Positions 28,103 to 36,799 of a DNA stretch of 64,000 nucleotides are shown piece after piece (the first letter of the stretch is position 1; each line of letters opens with the position of its first letter). The notes beneath the pieces were generated by a model. The model was not told the DNA's origin and did not search any database. It worked only from the letters and a program-made list of their open reading frames with translations. A program made the position numbers and the translations under genes. The stretch is from Luteibaculum oceani. GTDB taxonomy: Bacteria; Bacteroidota; Bacteroidia; Flavobacteriales_D; Luteibaculaceae. The stretch is from the NCBI RefSeq assembly GCF_007995015.1, contig NZ_VORB01000001.1, forward strand, positions 124,001-188,000, given 5' to 3'.

Positions 28103-28936
28103 CTATAGCTGCACCCCGAGACTAATACTATAATTGGTAAGATCTTTTGACGCAGGTTTTATATCACAACACGCATCTCCAGAATCATTTAAAGCATCGA
28201 GGTGTAAAATGCCCACCCCGAGATAAACAGATTTACCAGATTTAAAGTCGTAGTGAAACTCCAAATCTGCGCCCATCATAAAATTATCCAAACGGTAATC
28301 GTCAACCGCAACGGTTATTTGAGAACCAACATTCCCTGTATTGTTTTCGTTGGACTCCTCCGTTACCATTACATGGCTTTTGTTGAAGGCAATAGCGCTA
28401 TATTGAAATGAAGTTTCTCCGTAAACCGAAATTCTTTCTCCCATTTTCCCAATCAAATAAGAAAGCTCTATCCCTGGGTTTAACTGGGTAGAATAATAAT
28501 CGAAATCAAGATCTAAAGATTCTATTAGGTCATCGTTTGGATCTACTGTTCTTTCTTCGGTGTATTTAGAGAGAAGATAAAAACCCCTTTTAACCCTCAA
28601 CATACTTACAGTACCTCTTATTTGAAAATTGCAGATTTTATTCTCCCATACTTTGATTCCGACATTAAAGCCCTGAACATGAATAGGATCTTGACGGCCA
28701 CTAAATCTCAATCTTGCACCAGTTTCATCAGGTATTCTGAAATACTTTTTATAGTTGCTAGCACCCTCAAATCTTAGTGCATCCGCCCAGGATAATAAGG
28801 TGAAGGAATTACCAATCATAAAGGTTTGCTTACCCACTTGCCATTGCGATTCGAATGAAGCGCCAGATTGAGCCTGAACACCGAAACCCGCTATAAAAAC
28901 TGTTACTATTAAAAGAGAAATTGACCTTAAAGACAT
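28103..28936 (-). CDS. Outer-membrane beta-barrel-like protein
   Basis: The 277-residue exported protein has a signal peptide (ISLLIVTVFIAGFGVQAQSG) and a strand-rich body with FQYSAIAFN and YSISLGVQL at the end. A short CC pair (GDACCD) stands near the C-terminus, in a loop between the last strands. It is the middle gene of the three-gene barrel cluster, separated from its neighbours by 57 and 18 bases. No catalytic motif or known family recognised. Confidence 0.68.
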   Translation of the reverse strand: MSLRSISLLIVTVFIAGFGVQAQSGASFESQWQVGKQTFMIGNSFTLLSWADALRFEGASNYKKYFRIPDETGARLRFSGRQDPIHVQGFNVGIKVWENKICNFQIRGTVSMLRVKRGFYLLSKYTEERTVDPNDDLIESLDLDFDYYSTQLNPGIELSYLIGKMGERISVYGETSFQYSAIAFNKSHVMVTEESNENNTGNVGSQITVAVDDYRLDNFMMGADLEFHYDFKSGKSVYLGVGILHLDALNDSGDACCDIKPASKDLTNYSISLGVQL

Positions 28937-28954
28937 TTGTTTTTTTTAGAAGTG

Positions 28955-29740
28955 TTAAAATCCAAGCGCCAATCCACCGGTAAATCCAGATTGGCTATTA
29001 AAAATTCCAGGGTTGCTGTGTTGCGAGCTTAATCTGTATCCAGCATAAATCCCAAGTTCGTAATTTTTGTAGATGCTCCAGTTCACACGCATTCCCAGTT
29101 CAGGCAATACAAAAATGGGATCTGGCATATCGATATTTTTCAATTCGGAAATTTCCAATTCTGAATTTTCCAGTGTGGATTCCATAGGATAGTACATATA
29201 TTGTTCGTCCAACTCATTTTTATACTGTACTGGAATTCCTACCCGAAATGCAGCATAACCATTGAAGCTAATTTTGTTTTTGGCAATACGCATAAATTCT
29301 CCCTCAAATTCAGGACCAACATATATCACACGATGCATGGATCTGTAATGTGCCCAATAAGATTCATATCTCCCCTCGGAAGAAGAATTCTTTGGAATTG
29401 CCTTAATCTCCTGATACCTATAGTGACTATTTACCACACCCATTCCAGCACCTAGTTTTATTACCACCATTTCACCTCTAAAAATAGCAGCGGAAATAAG
29501 AATTGTAGGTTGGTGAATAGCACTCTTATCGATAACCCTATGATCCAATTCATACTCCTGTCCCTCTCGAATATTTTGAGCCAAGACTGTATAGGGAAGT
29601 AACCCATAATTGTTTACTGAAGCGACATTATATGTACTGGTACCGGAGCTTAAACCAAGATCTAGTTTTACTTCAAATTTCGATTGTGCCATAACAGCTC
29701 CCGCCAATATACAAGCGATAAGGGTAAGTATATTCTTCAT
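28955..29740 (-). CDS. Outer-membrane beta-barrel-like protein
   Basis: The start is placed at the ATG at 29740, where a clean signal peptide begins (MKNILTLIACILAGAVMAQ); the in-frame start at 29800 would add 20 residues that do not fit an export signal. The mature protein of about 240 residues is strand-rich and ends in TGGLALGF, much like the gene at 27212. It is first in the three-gene run. No function can be assigned. Confidence 0.7.
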   Translation of the reverse strand: MKNILTLIACILAGAVMAQSKFEVKLDLGLSSGTSTYNVASVNNYGLLPYTVLAQNIREGQEYELDHRVIDKSAIHQPTILISAAIFRGEMVVIKLGAGMGVVNSHYRYQEIKAIPKNSSSEGRYESYWAHYRSMHRVIYVGPEFEGEFMRIAKNKISFNGYAAFRVGIPVQYKNELDEQYMYYPMESTLENSELEISELKNIDMPDPIFVLPELGMRVNWSIYKNYELGIYAGYRLSSQHSNPGIFNSQSGFTGGLALGF

Positions 29741-29889
29741 TTCAAGGATAAGTTTGGTTGTAATGGTTTTGGCAAAACGCTCCAAATATATACTAACCAC
29801 AAGGATCTGTTAAAATTATTTAATGTTTTGAATAGGATTCCCGATATGAGCAAAGGTGGGGCCACTGTGGCTGAAATACTGGTAGAGCG

Positions 29890-30164
29890 CCTTGAGAAGG
29901 GTGTCACCCCTCCGGGGTTTTGGCTTCCCACTACTTGCTTGCTTATAGTACTGCTAGTCCTCCGGACTTGGCTACCGAACTTCCTTCCTTTTTTATGTCG
30001 CTCTTCTGGAGCTGGGGTTCACCGACTTCTACTGGGTTATAAATACATCGGTCCTAAGGACCTTTATAAGACTTTTCCAATCTGGGTGATGGGCCATTAG
30101 CCCTGCTAAGGGCGTTATTTCTATAACCATTATCACCCCCTTTTTTTTCAAGCCCCAGAGGGGC
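29890..30164. repeat. Cluster of six short palindromes with 3-4 nt loops (REP-like) upstream of a RAYT remnant
   Basis: This gap of about 480 bases holds no convincing gene. It carries CCTT-GAG-AAGG (29890), ACCCC-TCC-GGGGT (29906), AGTCC-TCC-GGACT (29956), GGTCC-TAA-GGACC (30050, with outer TTATAAA/TTTATAA arms), GCCCT-GCTA-AGGGC (30100) and GCCCC-AGA-GGGGC (30152). Five share the form CC-N3-GG in the centre or a close variant. Such palindromes next to IS200/IS605-like transposases resemble REP elements handled by RAYT proteins. Confidence 0.65.
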
Positions 30165-30226
30165 GGTACCTAGGAATACTTGCAACCAGATTTTTGTATC
30201 TTCTATTAACTCTCAACCATTAGAAC

Positions 30227-30624
30227 ATGGCCAATACATATACCAGGATTTATATACACATTGTTTTTGGCACAAAATATCGAAAGCCCTTGCTTAAAAA
30301 AGAATGGCGAATACAACTTTTCAAATACATGTCGGGAATAATTTCAGAAAAAGGCCAAAAGCCAATATCGCCATCTCAAAATTGGTTGGAGAAATTAAAA
30401 CAGGATCCTGCAATTGGATCAATAAATCTAGGTTCGTCAAGGAGAGATTTCAATGGCAAAATGGATTTGGTGCTTTCACCTATAGTCACTCCCACTTAAC
30501 TGGAGTTTATAACTACATTCTTAACCAAGAGAAACATCACCAAAAGAAAAGCTTCAAAGATGAATATGAGGATTTACTACGAAAATATGAAGTCAACTTT
30601 AACCCAGAATATTTGGTGGGTTAA
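30227..30624 (+). pseudogene. Broken IS200/IS605-like (RAYT-type) transposase
   Basis: The N-terminal part MANTYTRIYIHIVFGTKYRKPLL and the C-terminal part FNWQ-like GFGAFTYSHSHL, YNYILNQEKHHQKK match Y1/HUH transposases of about 150 residues. Here they lie in different frames: frame of 30227 to about 30360, then the frame of 30304 onward. The segment normally holding the metal-binding HUH motif (DHIHI) is missing between them. The tyrosine region NYILNQ is kept. So the gene has both a deletion of about 20 codons and a frame change and should be inactive. It ends five bases from the convergent rpoN stop codon. Confidence 0.8.
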
Positions 30625-30628
30625 CCCC

Positions 30629-32071
30629 CTATATCTCCTTCCTCAATCTTGCTACGGGGATATTAAGTTGTTCGCGGTATTTCGCAACGGTTCTACGGGC
30701 AATATTATATCCTTTTTCTTTTAGGATTTTAGCCAATTTCTCGTCGGTTAGGGGCTTTTTCTTATCCTCTGCATCAATAGCGTCTTGCAAGATTTTCTTT
30801 ACCTCAATGGTAGAAACTTCTTCACCATCATTTTTGGTTAAACTTTCAGAGAAGAATGACTTTAATAGAAAGGTTCCAAAGTCGGTTTGTACATACTTAC
30901 TATTCGCTACCCTAGAGATGGTGCTAATATCCAAACCTACTTTTTCAGCGATATCCTTTAAGATCATCGGCTTCATTTTGGTTTCATCACCAGTAAGGAA
31001 GAAATCGTGCTGTATCTCTAAAATTGCTGACATACAAAGCATAAGGGTCTGATTTCTTTGCTGTATTGCATCGATAAACCAACGGGCTGAATCTATTTTC
31101 TGCTTTATAAAAAGTGTGGCTTGCTTATCTCGCTTTGTTTCTGAGTAGCGTTGTAGCATCTCGCGGTAGGACTTAGAAACTCTTAAATCCGGTGCATTTT
31201 TACCGTTGAGCGAAAGCTGCAATTCTCCATCCTGTTCTGTGACCAAAAAGTCTGGAACTACGGTTTGATTTATTTTTACCGAATCCTGCATACTATTCCC
31301 TGGCCTTGGGTTTAGCTTGGTAATTTCATTAATCGCATCCTTCAAATCTTCCTCCTCAATTTCTAGGTCGGCCAAGATTTTTTTGTAATGCTTTTTGGTG
31401 AATTCTTCGAAATGATATTCAATAATGCGATGGGCAAAAATCAGGGGTTCGGTATCCAGGTTTTTCTTATCCAGCTGAATTTGAAGGCACTCTTGCAAGT
31501 TTCTCGCTCCAACACCATAGGGCTCCAAATCTTGGATAATCAAAAGAACATCCTCGAGTTCATCGATATCACACAGGATATTCTGCGTAAAGGCAAGATC
31601 ATCGACCAGCGCTTCCATTTCCCTACGCAGATATCCGTCGTCATCTAGGTTTCCGATTAGGTGTTCCCCAATTTTTCGTTGCTTTTCAGATAAAATTCTC
31701 AGATCCAGCTGAGCCTTTAAATTATCATGAAAAGTTGATCCCCCAGAAATTGGAATCCCTTTTTCCTCAACATCCTTTCCGTGATTAGAGGAGTATAGTT
31801 TATAATCGGGGATATCATCATCGTTGAGATAATCCTCAATATCTATTTCCTTTTCTGCCTCGGTGCGGGTATCTTCTTCCTCGTACTCGTTTTCGTATTC
31901 ATTATCGGTCTCAAGCTCTTCCCTACCCTCTTCTAGTACTGGATTTTCCTCTAGTTCCTGCTTAATGCGCTTCTCGAGCTCAACAGTAGGCACCTGCAAC
32001 AATTTCATTAACTGAATTTGCTGCGGAGATAGCTTTTGAAGTAGCTTTTGTTGAAGGGTTTGCTTGAGCAT
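30629..32071 (-). CDS. rpoN: RNA polymerase sigma-54 factor
   Basis: This 480-residue sigma-54 directs polymerase to -24/-12 promoters that need AAA+ activators. Region I is glutamine/leucine-rich at the N-terminus (LKQTLQQKLLQKLSPQQIQLMKLLQVP), followed by an acidic region II (about residues 55-90). The core-binding domain follows. The C-terminal RpoN box is present as ARRTVAKYREQLNIP. Length and layout are normal. It lies immediately downstream of asnS (43 bases) on the same strand. No sigma-54 activator is encoded in the window. Confidence 0.96.
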   Translation of the reverse strand: MLKQTLQQKLLQKLSPQQIQLMKLLQVPTVELEKRIKQELEENPVLEEGREELETDNEYENEYEEEDTRTEAEKEIDIEDYLNDDDIPDYKLYSSNHGKDVEEKGIPISGGSTFHDNLKAQLDLRILSEKQRKIGEHLIGNLDDDGYLRREMEALVDDLAFTQNILCDIDELEDVLLIIQDLEPYGVGARNLQECLQIQLDKKNLDTEPLIFAHRIIEYHFEEFTKKHYKKILADLEIEEEDLKDAINEITKLNPRPGNSMQDSVKINQTVVPDFLVTEQDGELQLSLNGKNAPDLRVSKSYREMLQRYSETKRDKQATLFIKQKIDSARWFIDAIQQRNQTLMLCMSAILEIQHDFFLTGDETKMKPMILKDIAEKVGLDISTISRVANSKYVQTDFGTFLLKSFFSESLTKNDGEEVSTIEVKKILQDAIDAEDKKKPLTDEKLAKILKEKGYNIARRTVAKYREQLNIPVARLRKEI

Positions 32072-32114
32072 GCCGAAAATTTACGCTTTGCAAAATTTTG
32101 GTACAAGCAAAAAA

Positions 32115-33551
32115 TTAAAATTCTGCATTTTTAGGAGTTCTCGGAAAAGGTATTACGTCTCTAATATTCCCCATTCCCGTTACAAACTGCACCAAACGCT
32201 CAAATCCTAAACCAAACCCAGAGTGCACACAGGTTCCAAATCTGCGGGTATCCAAATACCAGTACATTTCTTCAGCTGGAATATCGAATTCTTTCATTTT
32301 TTGCTCCAACACATCTAGCCTTTCCTCGCGCTGCGATCCTCCTACAATTTCTCCAATTCCAGAGAAAAGGATATCCATTGCTGCCACAGTTTGGCCATCT
32401 TCATTTAAGCGCATATAAAAAGCCTTGAAACTAGCGGGATAGTCGGTAATGATAACGGGCTTTCCAAAATGCTTCTCAACCAAATAACGCTCGTGTTCAG
32501 ATTGCAAGTCGGTCCCCCATTCTACTGGGTATTTAAACTTCTTCTTTTTGTATGGCTTAGAGTTCTGAAGCACGTTGATAGCTTCTGTATAGGTAATGCG
32601 CTCAAAGCTATTGCTAACAATTTCTTGCAAACGTTCTATCAAACCCTTTTCCGACCTTTCATTTGCTGGCTTTTGTTTTTCAAGATCCACAAAGCGCTTA
32701 TCCAAAAACTCAAGATCTTCTTGGCAATTATCCAAGCAGTATTGAACGCAATACTTGAGGAAGTCCTCAGCCAAATCCATGTTGTCTTTTAGATCGTTAA
32801 AGGCAACTTCAGGTTCTATCATCCAAAATTCTGCAAGGTGACGCGTAGTGTTTGAGTTTTCGGCTCTGAAAGTAGGTCCGAATGTGTACACTTTACCAAG
32901 CGCCAAAGCACCCAATTCGGCTTCAAGCTGTCCCGAAACGGTTAGGTTGGTTTCTTTTCCGAAAAAATCTTCAGCATAATTTACAGCACCCTCCTCGGTC
33001 TTAGGCGGATTGTCTGCGGGCAAAGTGGTTACCCTAAACATTTCACCTGCACCTTCAGCATCTGATCCAGTAATTATTGGAGTATGTAAATTGTAAAATC
33101 CTCTATCGTTAAAGAATTTATGAATAGCGAAGCTAAGGTTGTGACGGATTCTGAAAACGGCAGCCATGGTGTTGGTTCTAAAACGCAAATGGGCATGTTC
33201 GCGCAAGAATTCCATGCTGTGTTTTTTGGGCTGCATAGGGAAACTATCTGGATCGGCTTTACCCAATACTTTTAATTCCTCGGCGATTAGCTCCACTGCT
33301 TGTCCCGATCCTTGGGATGCCGCAAGTGCTCCGCTCACTTCGATACAAGCTCCAGTGGTAACGTCTTTTAAATCCTCTTCCGAGAAATGCTCCACAGCAG
33401 CAACTACTTGCAAATTTCCTAAACAAGATCCGTCGTTGAGTGCAATAAAACTCACGTTTTTGCTTCCCCTCTTGGTTCTAACCCATCCTTTAATAACGAG
33501 CTTCTCCCCTTCTTTTCCTTCGCTTAATATGGATTTAATGACTGTCGACAT
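32115..33551 (-). CDS. asnS: Asparaginyl-tRNA synthetase
   Basis: This 478-residue class IIb synthetase charges tRNA-Asn. The N-terminal OB-fold anticodon-binding domain ([24 protein letters not shown]) is followed by the catalytic core: motif 1 region [21 protein letters not shown], motif 2 [22 protein letters not shown], and motif 3 [21 protein letters not shown]. The [15 protein letters not shown] segment supports AsnRS over AspRS. It has direct asparagine charging, so no GatCAB route is required for Asn. It is upstream of rpoN on the minus strand. Confidence 0.97.
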   Translation of the reverse strand: MSTVIKSILSEGKEGEKLVIKGWVRTKRGSKNVSFIALNDGSCLGNLQVVAAVEHFSEEDLKDVTTGACIEVSGALAASQGSGQAVELIAEELKVLGKADPDSFPMQPKKHSMEFLREHAHLRFRTNTMAAVFRIRHNLSFAIHKFFNDRGFYNLHTPIITGSDAEGAGEMFRVTTLPADNPPKTEEGAVNYAEDFFGKETNLTVSGQLEAELGALALGKVYTFGPTFRAENSNTTRHLAEFWMIEPEVAFNDLKDNMDLAEDFLKYCVQYCLDNCQEDLEFLDKRFVDLEKQKPANERSEKGLIERLQEIVSNSFERITYTEAINVLQNSKPYKKKKFKYPVEWGTDLQSEHERYLVEKHFGKPVIITDYPASFKAFYMRLNEDGQTVAAMDILFSGIGEIVGGSQREERLDVLEQKMKEFDIPAEEMYWYLDTRRFGTCVHSGFGLGFERLVQFVTGMGNIRDVIPFPRTPKNAEF

Positions 33552-33694
33552 AGATCTGTTTTTTCTCCCAGCAAAAAAACGGCAAAAATGTAGGTGTTAC
33601 AAGCATTTCTTATATCGAATAAAAAACTCTAGAAACTTTTAAGGTATTTTAAGTTTCCGACGACGTCTTTTTGTCTTTAATTTGTACCCAGATT

Positions 33695-34303
33695 ATGGAG
33701 AAAGAGACGGCAAACATTTTAGACGGTGCACACGAGTTGTTTCTAAAACGCGGCTTTAAAAGCGTTACCATGGACGACATCGCAAGCCATCTTAAGGTAT
33801 CTAAAAAGACCATTTACAAGTGGTTTTCAGACAAAGAAACCCTAATTACGAAAGTGGTACAAAGACATCTAGAACAAGTACAATCAATGGTTTGTGAAAT
33901 ATGCAGCGACCAAAAAAATGCAGTTGCCGAAATGCTTAGTATTGGAACATGTATTTCGAAAACTAAACAATCTGTTTCCCAGAACATTTTTTACGAATTA
34001 GAAAAATATTACCCAGACGCTTTTAAATTAATTGAAGATCATCGTGAGCATTTTGTAAAAAAACTCATTGTTAAAAACCTCAACCGCGGTATGGAAGAGG
34101 GAATATATCGAGATGATTTAGATGCAGACTTAATTGCATCATTGTACATTGCCTCAACAAACCATTTATTGGAGCACGGGTTGTTATTGGGTTCTCTTAC
34201 CGACAACCCTTTAAAGCAACTCTTTAACTACCACCTACGTGGGTGTTGTACACAAAAAGGAATTGAAATTTTAAAACAGAATAAACCCAAACCACAACTA
34301 TGA
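33695..34303 (+). CDS. TetR-family transcriptional regulator of an RND pump operon
   Basis: The 202-residue protein has a TetR N-terminal helix-turn-helix: LFLKRGFKSVTMDDIASHLKVSKKTIYKWFSDKETLI, the classic pattern with KKTIYKWF as recognition helix. The C-terminal ligand/dimer domain is divergent. The ATG at 33695 is used; an upstream in-frame start at 33671 adds eight residues not typical of the family. It is the first gene of a four-gene operon with TolC, adaptor and RND transporter genes, overlapping tolC-like by ATGA. It likely represses its own operon until a ligand binds (inference). Confidence 0.92.
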   Translation: MEKETANILDGAHELFLKRGFKSVTMDDIASHLKVSKKTIYKWFSDKETLITKVVQRHLEQVQSMVCEICSDQKNAVAEMLSIGTCISKTKQSVSQNIFYELEKYYPDAFKLIEDHREHFVKKLIVKNLNRGMEEGIYRDDLDADLIASLYIASTNHLLEHGLLLGSLTDNPLKQLFNYHLRGCCTQKGIEILKQNKPKPQL

Positions 34304-35631
34304 AACGCATATTAGCTCTTTGCCTCTTTATTGCAGGAGTGTCTGGAAATACTGGATACGCGCAAGGGCAGAGTTTTAGTTTGGCCGAGGCCCAAGATTA
34401 TGCTTTGGTTCACAACTACTCCTTGTTAGAAAGCAAAGAGGAAGTTGAGAAAGCCCAGGCAAGGGTAAACGAGGTAATTGCCTCTGGTTTACCTCAAGTA
34501 AATGGCTCGGCTGGATATCAAAACTTTATCAAGCAACCTGTTCAGTTAATACCGGCAGAATTTTTCGGGGGCGAACCTGGAACTTTCCAACCGGTAATTT
34601 TTGGTACTAAGCAGAACATGAATTTGGATGTAACTGCAAACCAGTTACTATTTGATGGTAGTTATATTATAGGATTAAAGGCCGCACGCGAGGTGGTTGA
34701 ACTAAGCAAATTACAGCGCAAATTATCCACCCAAGAAATTCGCAAAAAGGTGTACGATGCCTACGCAATGGCCGTAGCAGCTGAGGAAAACCTTAAGACA
34801 TTAGAAGCGTCGGCGAAAAACCTGGAGGAACTGGCTAATCAAACCGAGGCTCTTAAATCTGAGGGTTTAACAGACGACATAACAGTTTCTCAACTTCAGA
34901 TTAATCTTTCTAACCTACAATACGCGGTGGATAATGCCAAAACTCAAATTACAATGGCAAAAAATCTATTGAAGTTCACCCTTGGTTTCCCCATAGATAG
35001 AGAGGTGGTTTTAACCACGGGGATAGACGCTTTTACCGAGGTTGGAATCGATCAATTTGCTACAGACCAGTACAGTGCCTTGCGCACAACAGAGGCTAAG
35101 CTTGCAAGACAAAATTTGCTTCTAAAAGAGTACAGATACAAGGCAGATCGAGCCTCTTACCTTCCTACGCTTAGCGCTTATTTTAGTCACCAACAAAACG
35201 CTTTTGGACAGGAGTTTTCGGTTTTCACCAATAGCGACAACTACTTTACTACCAATTTGGTTGGAATAAATTTAAGTGTCCCAATTTTTTCCTCGCTGCG
35301 TAAGAAAAACGAAATCAAGCAAAGTAAAATTGAAGTGACCCTGGCCAAAATTAACGACCAGAAAGTGTCTGAAGCCATGCGATTAGAAATTAGCAACGCT
35401 CAAGCCACCCTAAAAAACCAAATCAACAATTACAAAACCCAACAGGCGAATTTAGATTTAAGTACAAAAATTCGGGAACAAACGCTGATTAAGTTTAAAG
35501 AAGGTTTAGCCTCTAGTTTCGACTTAAACCAATCGGAAAATCAATTTCTAGAGGCGCAAGCCAAATACGTAAACGCAGTCATTAATTTAAGTCAAGCCAA
35601 AAGTAATCTCGACAAACTTTTAAATAATTAA
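34300..35631 (+). CDS. TolC-like outer-membrane efflux protein
   Basis: The 443-residue product has a signal peptide (MKRILALCLFIAGVSGNTGYAQG) and two long helical-coil OEP repeats (SLAEAQDYALVHNYSLLESKEEVEKAQARV in the first; KIREQTLIKFKEGLASSFDLNQSENQFL in the second). OEP proteins trimerise into an outer-membrane channel with a periplasmic alpha barrel. It is coupled to the TetR gene by an ATGA overlap and precedes the adaptor gene by 14 bases, giving a complete tripartite pump. Confidence 0.93.
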   Translation: MKRILALCLFIAGVSGNTGYAQGQSFSLAEAQDYALVHNYSLLESKEEVEKAQARVNEVIASGLPQVNGSAGYQNFIKQPVQLIPAEFFGGEPGTFQPVIFGTKQNMNLDVTANQLLFDGSYIIGLKAAREVVELSKLQRKLSTQEIRKKVYDAYAMAVAAEENLKTLEASAKNLEELANQTEALKSEGLTDDITVSQLQINLSNLQYAVDNAKTQITMAKNLLKFTLGFPIDREVVLTTGIDAFTEVGIDQFATDQYSALRTTEAKLARQNLLLKEYRYKADRASYLPTLSAYFSHQQNAFGQEFSVFTNSDNYFTTNLVGINLSVPIFSSLRKKNEIKQSKIEVTLAKINDQKVSEAMRLEISNAQATLKNQINNYKTQQANLDLSTKIREQTLIKFKEGLASSFDLNQSENQFLEAQAKYVNAVINLSQAKSNLDKLLNN

Positions 35632-35645
35632 ACCCAGAAAATCCG

Positions 35646-36788
35646 ATGAAAGCTAAATATATATTACCCCTTATTGCTGGAATTTTCCTGGCATGTCAAC
35701 CTCAAGAAAGCGCCGAAACAAAAGGTGTGGAGGAACTAAAAAAACAGAAATCCGATTTACAGGCAGAATTCAAAATTCTGGGTGAAAAAATTCAGGAGAT
35801 CGACAACCAGATTAAAGCCATTACTGGAGAAAGCAATCAGCGCGTTTTTAAAGTAAAAACCGTGAAGGCTAACCCTCGACCTTTCAACCACTATTTTCAG
35901 GTGCAGGGTCAGGTTGAGGCTGAGCGCAATATTCTCTTAACTGCCGAGGTAAATGGAGTGGTTAAATCCATTCATGTTTCCGAAGGACAAAAGGTAGCTG
36001 CAGGTCAAAAAATTCTTTCTTTAGATACCGACATTTTAGACAAACAAATAGAAGAGGCAATGGCCGGATACGATCTTGCTTCGTTTGTTTACGAACGTCA
36101 AAAGCGACTTTGGGATCAAAACATCGGTTCTGAACTGGAGTTTAAGCAAGCCAAAAACAACAAGGTTACCTTAGAGGCAAGACTTAGTTCTTTAAATGCA
36201 CAAAAGGAAAAATCCATTATCAGAGCACCCTTTAGCGGGGTTATCGACGAAGTTTTACCTAAAACTGGAGAACTGGTTAACGTAGGTAGACCTATCGCCA
36301 GATTGGTGAACCTAGACAGACTAAAACTAGAGGCAGATGTTTCTGAGAAATACGTCGGTCAGATTGAAAATGGGACTGAGGTACTCATTAAATTTCCAGC
36401 AATAGGAACCGAGGTAAGCTCGGAGCTTTCTCAGGTAGGAAATTATATAGATCCAAACAACAGAACCATAAAGGTTGCTGCGAAATTGCCTAAGGCCAAC
36501 AACCTCATCCCAAACTTGGTAGCCGAGCTAAATGTTAGAGATTATAGCAATGACAACGCCATAGTTATTCCAACCAAAGCAATACAGCAAGATTTAAACA
36601 ACGAGAATTTTGTGTACGTGCTTAAAAACGAAGGCGACCTACAAACAGTGGAACGTGTTTTTATAAAAACTGGATATAGCTACCAAGGTGAAACTGAGGT
36701 AATTTCTGGACTTGCTGGAAACGAACAAGTTGTGGTTCAGGGTGCTAGAAATATTACCGAAGGATCTGTTGTAAAAGTTGAAAAATAA
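35646..36788 (+). CDS. RND efflux periplasmic adaptor (membrane-fusion lipoprotein)
   Basis: This 380-residue lipoprotein has the signal IAGIFLAC with lipidation cysteine at residue 17. A coiled coil at about residues 25-65 precedes the usual adaptor core: an N-terminal lipoyl half (VNGVVKSIHVSEGQKVAAGQKILSLD), an alpha-hairpin, the second lipoyl half (SIIRAPFSGVIDEVLPKTGELV), a beta-barrel, and a membrane-proximal domain. The extra coiled coil at the N-terminus is common in Bacteroidota adaptors. It links the RND transporter (11 bases downstream) to the TolC-like protein. Confidence 0.94.
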   Translation: MKAKYILPLIAGIFLACQPQESAETKGVEELKKQKSDLQAEFKILGEKIQEIDNQIKAITGESNQRVFKVKTVKANPRPFNHYFQVQGQVEAERNILLTAEVNGVVKSIHVSEGQKVAAGQKILSLDTDILDKQIEEAMAGYDLASFVYERQKRLWDQNIGSELEFKQAKNNKVTLEARLSSLNAQKEKSIIRAPFSGVIDEVLPKTGELVNVGRPIARLVNLDRLKLEADVSEKYVGQIENGTEVLIKFPAIGTEVSSELSQVGNYIDPNNRTIKVAAKLPKANNLIPNLVAELNVRDYSNDNAIVIPTKAIQQDLNNENFVYVLKNEGDLQTVERVFIKTGYSYQGETEVISGLAGNEQVVVQGARNITEGSVVKVEK

Positions 36789-36799
36789 GGGAAGATATC

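Noticed and set aside
29684-30100. Plus-strand open frame of 138 codons across the palindrome cluster
   Set aside because: It begins antisense inside a signal-peptide region, has unlikely composition and runs through the hairpins. It has no recognisable domain.
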